From NCBI GenBank assembly GCA_905182985.1, contig CAJJDN010000113.1, forward strand, positions 1 to 64,000: a stretch of 64,000 bases of DNA, in the 5' to 3' direction. This DNA is from Paramecium sonneborni. Its lineage: Eukaryota; Ciliophora; Oligohymenophorea; Peniculida; Parameciidae. Below, piece after piece: positions 26,533 through 37,612 of this stretch (within the stretch, counting starts at the first letter, position 1; each line of letters opens with the position of its first letter). The notes under the pieces are model-generated. The model ran no database searches, was not told the DNA's origin, and saw nothing but the letters and a program-made list of their open reading frames with translations. The position numbers were made by a program, and so were the translations under genes.

Positions 26533-27253
26533 TCATTTATCTTGAAATTCTTTTTCTAATTCAGTCTACCTGATACGAGCCAATATTGCTTCAATTTAAC
26601 ATTACTTTTCAATCCATTCATCACAAATGATATCAATTTTGTATTATTTATGCCATTCTAAATAATAATAATTTTTTACCATTCATGAATCTCATAGATC
26701 GAAGCCTGATAATATCTAAAAAAACATTGTACATATCTTAACAAAGACTTGGACTTCCTTATAATTCATTTTCAATTTCTAATATTGAATGTAATTATGC
26801 AAATTATTCCTCTGAAATTGCTTCGACTTTGAATCTCCATAAACTTTCATAATTATCCTTAAATAATAATTTAAGATATTCAGAAATTTTTATTCCTACA
26901 GGATTCTTTTCAAATGCATCTTTAAATTATTATGATTAAAAATCCATTTTATTTACAGCATTGATTATATTCATTCTTGTGGTCATGAATTCATTGTTTA
27001 ATTCTCCAGCTAATTCTCCAAAAACATAATCCTTAATTGGCTACATTTCAAGTTGAAATTTTTCAACTTGCTTTTTTATTTTATCCAATCTATTTGATAA
27101 AACAGCTTAGATTGTTTAATCAGCCTTTTTGCTCAAGCATCTTAATTTTAATATCTATTTATATTCTAGAAAATTGAAGATCTTTCCTATTAATTCAGGT
27201 CTCAGTTTAAAAATTCCCTGAGTTTACTACTATTCTTATTCAATCTATTGCAT
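26533..27253 (-). CDS. F-box-like protein
   Basis: Two exons joined by a 22-nt intron (26658-26679, GTA..TTTAG) give 232 residues from ATG 27251-27253 to TGA 26533-26535. After a Gln-rich start, residues 15-42 read LRPELIGKIFNFLEYKQILKL, then RCLSKKA. This fits the F-box consensus LPxELLxxIFxFL..LLxLRxVSK. F-box proteins bring substrates to SCF ubiquitin ligases through SKP1. The rest is helical with no WD, LRR or Kelch substrate domain, so the target is unknown. Without removal of the intron the frame ends early and loses the helical tail IEAILARIRQTELEKEF. The gene stands alone between long AT-rich spacers. Confidence 0.7.
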
Positions 27254-27803
27254 CGATTATCAACAAAAATTATTCTTAATAAAAAAAAAACAAAAAACTG
27301 ATTCATAAGTTTATCACCCAATAATTCTTAAAGCTTTGTATATTCATAAATATACATCTCTTAGATTATTATATTAAAATTTGTTTTAATACTTTTTTTT
27401 GTATTCAAAACTTGTTTTCTATTAAATTATTGTTACAAAAGCTATTAATCTATATAAAAATATTTTTTATTCTCTGTATGAATGAAAAAAAGAAGGGATT
27501 ATGGAAATATTCTTGTATAATATTGTTTAATCCTCAATATCAATTAATGTTAAATAAGCAATGTTGTTTTAGTAAATATGTGTAAATATATTTTGAGCTC
27601 ATTAGATTTTTTCTTATTTTAGAGTGAGATGCAAATAGCTAGTTATTTTTTAAATGGAAATAAATATGTTATCTAGATAAATATTATAAATATGTTAAAT
27701 ATATATTGATTATAAAATGGTCCAAATTAGAATTGATAGGAATATAGGATTTCTAATAAATAATTTATAAGTTGAAATGATTAGATTAGATTAAATATAT
27801 TAA
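27254..27803. other. Intergenic, divergent promoter region
   Basis: Lies between the divergently transcribed F-box gene and the PB1 gene. An in-frame ATG at 27717 could extend the PB1 protein by 29 residues, but that extension has no PB1 homology and looks like leader sequence. Confidence 0.4.
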
Positions 27804-28684
27804 ATGATTATAAAACTAGTTTATAATAAGGAAATACATCTGTTCAAATTAGAGAATCCAGTTCTTGAATAAATAAAGAATCATATTATAAAATTACATC
27901 CTTAAATAAATTAGAACTATAATTTATTTTATAAAGATGATGATGGTGATTCAATAAGCATAAGTTCAGATGAAGATTTAAAAGTTTTAATGGAGAGTGT
28001 AAAGAATTAAACTGTTAAGATTACGATAGAACCATTTAATACATGGATTTGCAAATATTGTACATTTGAAAATTTAGATGGAATTATTTGTGGAGCATGT
28101 TCTTAATATAAAGAACCCGGGCCTTAATAATAATAATAATAATAATATGTTTAATACAATTAACCATAATATCCAGCATAATCTTATCCTCCTTAATAAT
28201 ATCTTTAATAACCTCCTTTTATTCCTCCATAACATTTTCCTTAATTTGGTATGATTCCTCCTTAAATGCCTCCTCATTTAGGATAATTTGAATTTGGACA
28301 TCCACCTCATCATATGTTTGGAGGTTTTCATCATCATTTTAAACATCATCATCGTCATCATCATATGAAATGGCATAAATTAAAAGAAATAATGAAGAAT
28401 CCTTAATTTAAATAACAAAAAGAAAAACTATAGCAATTGTTAAAGGAAGTGAGTTAGACTTTAAAAAATACAATAGGAAATCAATAGTATTATTAGTATA
28501 ATAATTAATTAATTAATTTAATAGATATTAGTAATAATGGCCTTGGAGTGATTTAGATGAATAAAGGGCAACTAGATTAGCAGAAGTGTTATAATGCAAT
28601 TAAGAATAAGCAAGAGAATATTTAATGATATTCAGAGACTTAACATTAGATGAAATAGTTATGATGGTAGAAAATGCAGAATGA
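27804..28684 (+). CDS. PB1 + RanBP2-type zinc finger protein
   Basis: Two exons around a 29-nt intron (28496-28524) encode 283 residues. Residues 1-80 form a PB1 domain: it opens MIIKLVYNKEIHLFKL with the basic Lys of one face, and carries the acidic OPCA loop DDDGDSISISSDEDL of the other, so it could self-assemble. Next is a RanBP2/NZF zinc finger, WICKYCTFENLDGIICGAC. A Gln/Pro/His-rich linker follows (FHHHFKHHHRHHH), then a helical C-terminus (QRATRLAEVLQCNQEQAREY) that may be UBA-like. PB1, a ubiquitin-binding-type zinc finger and a UBA-like end recall the p62/NBR1 selective-autophagy adaptors, but the classical ZZ finger and an LIR are not evident. I started at the ATG that begins the PB1 domain. 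A partial inverted copy lies at 37225-37495. Confidence 0.8.
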
Positions 28685-28792
28685 TTCATTAAATACATAT
28701 AATATATATGGAATTAAAAATTGATTTCTATATTTAATTAATTTTATAAGTGTTACATATGTAATATCAAAATTAAATAAAATAATTAGAAA

Positions 28793-29527
28793 ATGTAAGT
28801 GAATTATGAAGCTTTGATAGATGGTATAAATAAATATATGATTATAAATAGAGGCTAAGAATAAGATGCTTAAATGGTAAGAAATAAATGAATAGAATAT
28901 GTGGGAATTATATTCAAATAAAGATGGATATATTGTGTATACAAAGAAGAATCCAGAAAATGGAATAGCAATGAATAGGACTTAAACAGAAATAGCAAGA
29001 ACACCAGATTAAATATTAGATTTGGTAGGAGATGTGAATAAAAGACCATTGTATGATGAGAAGATTGAAACTGTATAATAATAGATTTATTAACATAGGC
29101 TCATGTGATTGAATAAATAGATGCCAATACTAGAATTGTTTATGTTAGAATCAAACCACCCATTCCTTTTATGAATAGTAGAGATTTAGTAATGGTTCAG
29201 AAGGTCTATAAATAAAATGATGGCATATATATTGTTTGTTGTAAGAAAATCATTAAACTTTATAATAGCTAAATCAATCATTCATTAGAAAACTCCACCT
29301 ATTCACAAAGTTGAAAGAGCAGAAATGCATTTAAGTGGTTGGATTATCATACCTCAACCAAATCAAGTATATAGCTAATCTTTAATATTTAGATGACTAA
29401 AATCATTGCTATATAGTGTTTTGATCCTAGAGGTGATGTACCATAATCAGTGACTAATCAATATGCAAAGTTGTAATCAGACATGATGAAAGCAGCAGTA
29501 AAATATATTGCACTTAATTATAAATGA
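28793..29527 (+). CDS. START-domain lipid-binding protein
   Basis: Five exons with introns of 28, 26, 28 and 26 nt (28824-28851, 29073-29098, 29241-29268, 29367-29392), all GTA..TAG, encode 208 residues. The whole protein is one START domain: WELYSNKDGYIVYTKK, then ARTPDQILDLVGDVNKRPLYD, IDANTRIVYVRIKPP, FMNSRDLVMVQKVY, and a C-terminal amphipathic helix. START proteins bind a lipid or sterol in a closed pocket and move it between membranes. There is no signal peptide or transmembrane helix, so it is probably cytosolic. It lies 108 bases after the PB1 gene on the same strand. Joining the exons in any other frame introduces TGA. Confidence 0.85.
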
Positions 29528-30404
29528 GTATTCATCATATATAATCATTTATTAAACATATATTTCACAATGCACTTTTCTATTTTTCTAAGTGGTAACT
29601 TTATAAACAACTAAAATAACAATGAGAGTGAAAATTCTTAAAGTTAGTTAGGCATTCTATAAAATTAGCCAATTACTCTAATACTATTATTTAATTTATA
29701 AAAAAACCTGAAAAGGAAATCATTCTTTCGATGATTTAGACTGTAACAAATAATAAAATTGTCACAACCATAAATTCAAATTTGCATATCATATCATATC
29801 AATCAAACACAAAATATGTAATTCAACTAATGATATTTTGAATCACTGAATTATTTATAATATTAGTCCAAGAAACCTGTTGAAATTGATTAACTTTCTT
29901 AAAATTAAACTACAATTAATCATCAATCAAATAAAATCACTTGAAGACTGCGATTAATCATCATTGAAATAAATCATCTATCTCTTGGATAACATAATAA
30001 ATAAAAAATGGGTATTAGTCCCATATTTATATTTATTTTGAGACTCAAATTTCCTTATCTCTTTCTTACACATAATCCAAAATCAATTTAAGCTATATTT
30101 CTATAGTACTTCTAAAAAATTATATTAACATACTATATTTAATAATTTGATAATACATGTTTCATAATTAACTTATATACGGCCAAGTAGTCTCATAATG
30201 CTTCTTTTATGTTTTTAATAAGAGTGAATTTATATAATACTAGCAGGAATCCTTTTATTCAATTACAATTGGTATATGTATATATATATATTTTAATTAA
30301 TATAATTTAGTGAAAATAGCTAATTAGCAAAATTCAAGTAAAAAAATACTTACATAGAGATATTTAATGATAACCAAATTTGAGCAGATCATTTTGATTT
30401 ATTA
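29528..30404. other. Intergenic stretch
   Basis: 877 bases without a supported gene. A short perfect inverted repeat, ATGGGTATTAGTCCCAT (about 30008-30024), could form a five-pair hairpin; I give it no function. It should include the cyclin promoter. Confidence 0.4.
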
Positions 30405-31594
30405 ATGAAAAAAGATAGAAATTTGTCAAGGTCTAGAAGAAGTCCATCTTCATAACTCAAAATCAAAAAGACTCATAAAGGTAAGCAAAAGAAAAACCGT
30501 AATTCACAAACATCATCATTTAATACTAACTCATAATCACAAGAAAAGTAACTTAATTTTAGAGAAGAAGGGAAACTTCTTTATTTCATATAGAAACTAG
30601 AAGCTGAAAAGGAAAAGAAAGGTATTTGTCTGAAATTAAGTCACCTTAGTATATAGGATACCTAATCAACAGGTAATTTATATGTATCCATTTTTAGTGA
30701 CTATTAACAATGATCTGAACCATTCATAATTGAGGAGATAAATAGAATACAGTAATTACTATCACTAAGAATTTCAATAATCAATAATCGATGAGAATGT
30801 CTATCTTGGAGATTGTCTTGAAAATCAAAAGATTTCCCACTAACTTAGAGCAAAGATGATTGATTGGATGATTGAAGTATTAGGAAATTATAGTGAAACC
30901 ACTTCCGATGCTACTTTCTTCAGATCAGTTGCCATCATGGATTATTACCTATAAAAATCAATCACCCAATATTCAGATAATCATCTTCATCTTATTGGTA
31001 TCACCTCCATGTTTATAGCTACTAAACTTGAAGACATTCATCATATTCCTTTATAAGACTTTGTTGTTAGGGTCAGCCATAATAAATACACAGCGTATTT
31101 TTTCCATTTATACTAGGTCTAAAATCAAAGCCATGGAATAAACAATTTTAGAAACCTTGAATTTTGAAATCACTTTCCCAACTTCATTGGACTTTTTACA
31201 TAATATCTTTTACTAATGTTTTAGCTTAAATCATAAGTAATCATTTTTATTAAATTTTAGTCCAAATTTATAAAATATTTTAGAAGCTAGTACCTATATC
31301 TTAAAATTATGTCTGCATGACTATTCTATGATTTCATTCAATTCTAATACTCTGGCATCTTCTTCATTCATTTATTCTATCAATTTCTTTCTCAATTAAC
31401 ATAAGTTACCTAATCAAAAGTTAATCATCAGCCAATTTGTAATTTATTTATGCTATATCTAGAATAATAAAATTGTGTAAATTTCATAAATTGATTTAAA
31501 CGACCTTTATTTATGTTAGAAAAAGATAGAAGATTTAATAAATACTTTCTAAATTAAGTATCCTGAATTTCACAATTTAGAAAAGTTTCTATGA
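30405..31594 (+). CDS. B-type mitotic cyclin
   Basis: Five exons with introns of 25, 22, 24 and 24 nt (30673-30697, 31095-31116, 31237-31260, 31439-31462) encode 364 residues. After a basic Ser-rich N-terminus of about 110 residues comes the first cyclin fold, with RAKMIDWMIEVLGNYS, then ATFFRSVAIMDYYL and GITSMFIATKLEDIHHI; these are the conserved CDK-binding cyclin-box motifs of cyclins A/B. The second fold follows (LETLNFEITFPTSLDFL, EASTYILKLCLHD). It would activate a CDK during the cell cycle. I see no clear destruction box. The exon 1-2 join restores the frame without the additional intron that a GTATTT donor upstream might suggest. Confidence 0.9.
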
Positions 31595-32024
31595 TATAAT
31601 TTATTCAATTTTTTTTTTATTTAAATTTAATACATATAAAATCAAATAAATCTAAAAATTTTTATATTAAGTAACTTAATTTTAAGTTAAACCAAAAATT
31701 TAAGACCAAATTTTAATAATAATCAAAGCCATATTTTGAAATAGTTCAATAAAACTTGATCAAACTTTTATTAAATGGATTTTATTCAGAATTCATAAAA
31801 AATTGTTAGTAATAGAGAATATGATTAAAACAACCAAGAATATTAAAGAAGATCAAAATTATAAATTAGTCTTATAGTTTTTTGGATTCAAATTGAAAAA
31901 ACAGACTATAGATACCTTAGCATCAAAATAAAATCATGAAATATTTAGAAGAAACTTTAAATAGAAATAGATATTTTAAAAATCGAATGATTAAACAAAT
32001 AAACATTATGTTTAAATGATATAA
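31595..32024. other. Intergenic, convergent 3' ends
   Basis: Spacer between the cyclin stop and the CFAP77-like stop. A 55-codon frame from ATG 31775 is too short and compositionally plain to call. Confidence 0.45.
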
Positions 32025-32782
32025 TCATTTTTTAGTTGATAAATTGGAATTAATTTTAGGATTGACAGATTTGAATTTTTCCATTTTAAAAGGTTCCTTC
32101 TTTTCTACTCCTTAAATGGCAGCTAACTTTTTGTGATTGGTATCATAAAATAATTAAGATGCTTTGTTTCCTTTGACCATTGAAGTAGTTAATTTAGAAT
32201 CCTAAAAAAAATTTATAGCATAATGAATATACTTATGATCCAGCTCTTTATTGATATTTATCCAACGTGATTGATTCTGCATCTATACCATATGAATTGC
32301 CCATAACTAATTTCATGGGTGTTGATGGTCTTAATTAGAAGTAGTAAATTACCTATTTTTACGACCATAGCGAAATTCTTCTTCTGGTAATTCGATAGCT
32401 GAAATATTAGTACCTTTCTTTATTTTAAGTCTGGCATCATGAGTTTATCTATACTTATACATATCCTGTTTGAGTAATGAATAAATCAGTTACATGTGCT
32501 TTGACTGAGCCATTGTGTATAGATTATTTATTGAGTTCAGCAAAATCTCGATTGGGTACTTTATCTTGAGATTCCTGATGAAATTTCCAAGTCATTGTAA
32601 CTGAGTTAATTGCGATGATTATAAATACCTTCTTTGGCTCCTTCTTTGTCTCTTGATAATGGTTATCCATAAATGAAATCTTAATTGGGGAGGTTATATG
32701 TAGATGGCTTGGCCTTTCCGACATCATCTTTCATTAAGAGAGGATTTGAATGATTGTTGGAAAATGGAGGTGTTGATTACAT
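32025..32782 (-). CDS. CFAP77: CFAP77-like ciliary protein
   Basis: Five exons encode 215 residues. Introns are 28 nt (32601-32628, CAG acceptor), 28 nt (32466-32493, CAG), 23 nt (32330-32352, AAG) and 31 nt (32202-32232, TAG). The text NPLLMKDDVGKAK, STYNLPNQDFIYG, RDKEGAKEV, NRDFAELNKQS and EEFRYGRKNRPSTPMKLVM follows the order I know from CFAP77, a small protein inside or along ciliary doublet microtubules. A reading without the first intron also stays open from an inner ATG but destroys the conserved DFIYG and EGAKEV motifs, so I reject it. The start is the ATG before NPLL. It is divergent from the next gene with 54 bases between starts. Three of four acceptors are not TAG. Confidence 0.75.
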
Positions 32783-32836
32783 GTATTAATTTATTATTAA
32801 TAATCTGTTTTATTTATTTTTATTATAATAAAAATA

Positions 32837-33217
32837 ATGGAAGTCAACATATTTTTATTTATATATTGTACAATAATAACATTATATTTGATATAGAAAA
32901 TATTTGCAAGCAGAAATAATAATAATCATAACTTGGTTTAGGATTTAATGTAAGAAATAGAAAATTTAAAGAATGTTAATAATAATCAAAACTAATTATA
33001 AAATTCTCAAGTAACTTAAATAAAATAACACTTTACTGAGTTGACTTAGATATAGGATGATTTTCAGAAAAGTATGCAATTATGAATAAGAATAGAATTA
33101 TTGAATACTCAGATAAAATTGATGTAACATGTAAATAAAACATATTCTTAGAAGACAAATTCTCAACATAATAATTCAGTGTTATCATAAAGGGATCAAT
33201 CAATTGAGGAGAAATGA
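32837..33217 (+). CDS. Small signal-anchor coiled-coil protein
   Basis: Two exons around a 24-nt intron (33072-33095) encode 118 residues. Residues 3-25 form one hydrophobic helix (IFLFIYCTIITLYLIQK), a signal anchor or uncleaved signal peptide. A Gln/Asn/Lys-rich region with heptad-like spacing follows (LVQDLMQEIENLKN, FTELTQIQDDFQKK, LLNTQIKLMQHV), most likely a coiled coil. I do not recognise the family. Longer frames from upstream ATGs need an intron that does not fit, whereas this ATG (32837) runs straight into the coil. The intergenic space to the next gene is 55 bases. Confidence 0.6.
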
Positions 33218-33272
33218 ATGATTATTTTAATTAATTAAATAAAAAAAATATATAAATATATAGAGAATTATA

Positions 33273-34030
33273 ATGAGTCAAGAAGAGGCTTGGGCTAAGT
33301 AGGAAGAATAAAATTAATAAGGTTAGGAAGTGGAATAAAGAAGAAAGAACAAAAAAAGAGTAATTACAAATCCAAATTAATTAACAGGACATTGGAGTGA
33401 ATAAGAACACAAAACATATATAGAATTTTTAAATATGCATAAAACAGTGATGGAATCATAAGATTAAAAGAAAACAAGCAAGATTTTCAAATTAATGAGT
33501 GAAACAATTGGTACTAGAAGTCCTTCTTAATGCCGGTGAGATTGGTTTTTTCTCTATCTTCTAGGTCTCATCACCAGAAGTTCAATCCTTTTGTCCATTC
33601 AGTCAAGAAGAGATAGAAGGGATTAGGTCGGAAAAGAAAGGAGAATAGGAACTAAGATATAATAGACAAGTGTTAAGAGAGTGCATTTTTATAGTAGTTT
33701 ATGGCTGGACCACAATTTTATTAATAACCATAAGGTTTTTAAGATTATCAATTTCAATTTCCTTAATTTCCTTATATGTTTCCAATGCCAGATAATATGA
33801 GTAAGGATGAAGAAAAATTATATCAATAAGATCAATAATAATTGTTTTATTAATAATACTTGCTGGCATAATAATAAATGTAATCGTAGATGGATGAGAA
33901 AAATTTGTTTTGTTATCTTATGCATCCATAATAATAAGTTCAATTAAATTTCAATTACTATCCACAATAAATGATATATCAGATATCTGAAGATTAGAAT
34001 ATTAAAGAGAATCAATTCGATGAATAATGA
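33273..34030 (+). CDS. SANT/Myb-like protein 1
   Basis: Two exons around a 29-nt intron with GTG donor (33536-33564) encode 242 residues. A charged N-terminus leads into one SANT/Myb-type motif at about residues 38-95: GHWSEQEHKTYIEFL, KIFKLMSETIGTRSPSQCR and SHHQKFNP. The W..E.H..Y..FL and R..QCRSHHQK pattern matches the single-repeat Myb proteins of the SHAQKYF kind that ciliates have in number, probably DNA-binding. The C-terminal 120 residues are Gln-, Tyr- and Phe-rich (FQFPQFPYMFPMPD), like an activation or low-complexity region. A second protein with the same motif and an intron at the same codon lies at 54928-55295. Confidence 0.75.
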
Positions 34031-34079
34031 AATAGTTTTTAAATATTATGGTTTGAGATAATTCGTTTTTATTTTAATA

Positions 34080-34893
34080 ATGAAAATACATTTAATATTA
34101 GTTCTTCTAATAGCAGTCAATACTCAATCCTTTTTGGAAGAGTCTGCATTATTACACTAAACTCCTTTTGCTCCCATAATGATCTAAGAAGATGTGTAGT
34201 AATAAGAGATTGAGACAGCTGTAGCTCCAGAATAAGAATATGTTTATGATCCAGAATCAGTCTTATAATCTGCTAAAGAACAATAAATTTTAATAGCTAG
34301 AAATTATGAGTAAAATTTACCAGCTAAAGGTGATTGTATAATTTTGTATTCTGAATGCAATTTTAGAGGATCATCATTCAAATACTGCAATTAACCAGAT
34401 GAAGTTTTATCATTTTAACTTCCAATTTAATCTGTCTATGTTCCTATTGGGTATTAATTGTATTTATTAAGATCATCATTCTAAATGACTGATGCATAAG
34501 AGGGAAATAAAGTTAATATGTTAATGAGTCATGATTGTATTCCATCAGGCTTACATTTACCAGAACCTCAACTTTAAGAAGTCTAAGAGTCTGGTAACAA
34601 TTGGTTTAGTGAATTAAAAGATTCTGAAAAAGCCATATTAGATGAAGGTGATTTATCGACACCAAAAATTTAATTCTTTGATAATGATGGAAATGTGATC
34701 AGTAAATTTTCTTATGATTATTTCATCAGGTAGAGAACAATATTAAAAAATGGTTGAAGAAGATGCCAAGAGATCTTATGAAATCTTAACTGGATAATCT
34801 AATTTATCATCACCAGGAGAAGAATAACCATAATAAACAGCAACTGCTAATGTTTAAGAAATGCCAGTCGAAAAAGAAGCTTAATAATAATGA
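34080..34893 (+). CDS. Secreted protein, possible beta/gamma-crystallin segment
   Basis: Two exons around a 28-nt intron with CAG acceptor (34702-34729) encode 261 residues. The N-terminus MKIHLILVLLIAVNTQS is a clear signal peptide. Residues 80-135 (GDCIILYSECNFRGSSFKYC, then SVYVPIGYQLYLL) resemble a beta/gamma-crystallin Greek-key motif (Y-x-x-x-x-F-x-G). In Tetrahymena such domains occur in secretory-granule proteins; that this is a granule cargo is only inference. The C-terminus is acidic and Gln-rich and probably unstructured. It lies 49 bases after SANT protein 1 on the same strand. Confidence 0.65.
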
Positions 34894-35038
34894 AAATTAT
34901 TAAAAAATTTTAGACAAAATATTATTTATATCTTACATTTATAATAGTATTTAAAAATCAAATCTTGAAAACTATTCAAAACTAAGAATATATTTATTAT
35001 ACAAATATCTTCACTGTTAATATCATTGTTTCATATAT

Positions 35039-36398
35039 TCATGTTCTAACTTAATAAATTATTTAATAATATTTATGGAGCTTAAGCCTTTCTCTTTCTA
35101 TATTTAATTCTTTTATTGTATGATTTTTTAATAGTTTTGTTGTTACTTAAATTATATATAAAAATACTGATAAAACATATTACTAAGCTTGAGTGAAACA
35201 GCAACTGACTTCTGTTGCTTATTCATTTTCTAAATAACCAAAACTACTTTCTTCTGAATCATTCACTCCTAATTATTTGTAAATGGCTCTTATTTGAATT
35301 ATCAGCCAATAATAAATCACATAAATCTAATTGTTTATAAATAATTAATATTATTATATTATTTTATCTGAAACTTTGTAATTATTATTATTATTATTAA
35401 ATATTCTTTTAAACTTAAAAAATTTTCTGCTATGATATGATATTTAATTTCCTTCAATATCATATTAATTTATATTCTCTGCACTCTAAATAAATTATTC
35501 AAACATTTATTATCTTTAATAATTAGTTTTACTCAATAATGGAATTAGCTTTCATTAATTATTCTCTTTGTAACAATTTTAGTATAGCTTTGAATTACCC
35601 TTATAAATAATTTGTTTTTTGATAATTAATCATTTTCCTAATTCAAGATTTTTTATTTTTTCTAATTTAAAACCTTCTCCAATTTCTTTTTTTTAATTAC
35701 AATTAATAAGTGTGTTATAAGATTTAAATCTACCTCTTAAATAAATAGACAACTTAAATAGCTTAGAAATTATCTTAAGTAGAGAAAGGTAAATTAAATT
35801 TTTGTAATGTAGTTTAAAGATTTGGTTATTAAGATAGAATTTGATTGAATTTATTCATAAATGTTAATTCTTTTGAATCTAATAATAAATTTGATCTCGT
35901 TCTTGTAATAAGAATTTATTTTCCTTTTGACTTTTTGAATTTTCGATTAATCATTTAATTACCCTTTTGTTATTGATTTTATTTTTAACTGAATGATGGA
36001 AGGATGTATTATTAATTAAAGCTGAAGATTGTTATTCAATATTTATCATAGATTAATTCTTACTCAATTTATGTGATATTTTTACAATTTCAATCAATTC
36101 GTTGTTTATGTAATACTTTTATTTAGTATTTTATTGCTATTCACTAATTACATTGAAAATGCTGCTTAATTTTAACTGCTTAATTAATAAAAATCTTATT
36201 AACTTTCAAATAATTCTAATATGATTTTTATCTTTCAACAACAGGACTATTGTAATTTGAGATATTTTATGATTAACTTTCAATTTAATTCTTAAATACT
36301 ATTTTTGTTGATTTCTTTTCCATAACTTGACCTTAGAATTTTAAAATTTAACTGGCATATATTTATTAAGCGATTCTTTAATTGTCACAGTTTTTCAT
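35039..36398 (-). CDS. Gln/Asn/Lys-rich protein, exon structure tentative
   Basis: One consistent reading joins five exons with introns at 36176-36203 (28 nt, GTT..CAG), 35931-35962 (32 nt, AAG acceptor), 35638-35673 (36 nt, GTT..TAG) and 35486-35504 (19 nt, GTT..TAG), giving 414 residues from ATG 36398 to TGA 35039-35041. Lengths add up to whole codons and each exon reads like protein (KSQTMINIEQQSSAL-like and LKLLQREQLMKANSIIEQ stretches). The end holds a convincing acidic and Cys-containing tract, DSEESSFGYLENEQ then SCCFTQA. I recognise no domain. Several donors are GTT and sizes are extreme, so a partly decayed gene is the alternative. Confidence 0.45.
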
Positions 36399-36426
36399 TA
36401 TTAATAATAATATAAAATTATAAATT

Positions 36427-36911
36427 ATGCTAAAATAAGAAGAAACTTATGAACAACAAGAATAACAAGAATTTAGCAGAGAATATGAAAAAACAGCTCT
36501 TTCTATATGTGAGTTGAATCATCGTCTCATTTAAATTGAAAATTAATATTTTCAAGAATCAAGATAGTAACATAATAGAATTGATGTTGATTTCAGAAAG
36601 TATTTGAGTTAGTTTAGTATCATAAAGAAAAAGGATCATAATATTGAATAAATTCAAAAGTAATTTAATCTTTTATATCAAGAATTTTCAATCGTCTATG
36701 TGCAGAGTATGATCTAATTCTTTAAAAGGAAGGTCGAGAAAGAAGAGAATATAGAAAAATGCTTATCAAACTTTAGAGAATTCAGAAGAAAGCATGGAAT
36801 TTGAATCTAGATAAAAGAGAAGACATCAAATAAGTATGTAATGCATATGAAATTCCAGACAAAATTTTAGATGAAATTGCATAAACAATAAAAAATTACA
36901 ATAGAGAATGA
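36427..36911 (+). CDS. Small coiled-coil protein
   Basis: Two exons around a 23-nt intron with AAG acceptor (36660-36682) encode 153 residues. The protein is mostly charged helix: REYEKTALSICELNHRLIQI, VDFRKYLSQFSIIKKK, then after the junction IFNRLCAEYDLILQKEGRE and RKMLIKLQRIQKKAWNL. It ends with a small helical piece (EIPDKILDEIAQTIKNYN). Without the intron the frame closes about 30 codons later in unrelated text. I know no family; structural or cytoskeletal use is a guess. It is divergent from 35039-36398, with the start codons only 28 bases apart. Confidence 0.55.
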
Positions 36912-37224
36912 TTTATATATATATTTATTATCATGATTTAATTATTCTTCAATCTTCACAAAACTATCAAATCAGAATTCACAATAATCCTTCAACTCCC
37001 TCAAATGTCAAATCCTCTTGTAAATTTATTTTGCTTCAAAAGCAGTTCAGAACTAAATATTGAACTATTATTTAGTTTCTCATTTATAAAATTCTGATAT
37101 TGAAAATTAAACTTCCTATTCAGAATCGGCTATCATGATTTTTAGATGAGATTTTATTGAATTATTCTAAATATGATTGCAAAACTTTTCTGCTTCATTA
37201 ATTTTGATTTATGGATCGAATTCA
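36912..37224. other. Spacer after coiled-coil gene
   Basis: On the minus strand the frame of the truncated PB1/zinc-finger copy runs on through this stretch to TGA at about 37094, giving a novel tail with DFQKI-free, Ile/Lys-rich text. I see no independent gene. Confidence 0.35.
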
Positions 37225-37495
37225 TATTATAATTATTAAGGTTCGGGTTCTTTATATTAAGAACATGTTCCACAAATAATTCCATCTAAATTTTCAAATG
37301 TACAATATTTGCAAATCCATGTATTAAATGGTTCTATCTTAATCTTAACAGTTTAATTCTTTACACTCTCCATTAAAACTTTTAAATCTTCATCTGAACT
37401 TATGCTTATTGAATCACCATCATCATCTTTATAAAATAAATTATAGTTCTAATTTATTTAAGGATGTAATTTTATAATATGATTCTTTATTTATT
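37225..37495 (-). pseudogene. Inverted truncated copy of PB1/zinc-finger gene
   Basis: The minus strand here matches 27868-28125 of the PB1/RanBP2-finger gene with only a few substitutions that I can see (for example GGGCC to GAACC and GGAGCATG to GGAACATG). It holds the second half of PB1 (INQNYNLFYKDDDGD) and the whole finger, WICKYCTFENLDGIICGTC, but lacks the PB1 start, the His-rich linker and the C-terminus. No in-frame ATG precedes it; the first inner Met lies in LMESV. After the finger it runs into unrelated sequence. It is a recent partial duplication, about 9 kb from the parent and in opposite orientation. Confidence 0.8.
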
Positions 37496-37612
37496 AAAAA
37501 ATTTGAGAATAAATAAATAAAATATTATCATTTTATCAATTATTCTATTTCTAAATAATTCTATTAAGTTGATTTAAAAATAGAAATTTAAAATTTTAAA
37601 TAATAATATAAT

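Noticed and set aside
28074..28277. Arg/Leu-rich frame on the minus strand
   Set aside because: It is the complement of the zinc finger and Gln/Pro-rich linker of the PB1 gene.
30008..30024. Short perfect hairpin as a terminator or RNA gene
   Set aside because: Five pairs only; common by chance and without conserved RNA motifs.
30603..30637. Extra intron in the cyclin gene (GTATTT donor)
   Set aside because: Removing it shifts the frame into TGA; leaving it in keeps the frame through the next junction.
32524..32734. Intron-retaining frame from the inner ATG of the CFAP77-like gene
   Set aside because: It is open but places hydrophobic intron text inside and loses the DFIYG and EGAKEV motifs; the spliced frame matches the family.
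32704..32919. Plus-strand frame crossing the CFAP77 start
   Set aside because: It overlaps the antisense of the CFAP77 first exon; the coiled-coil gene is better explained by ATG 32837 in another frame.
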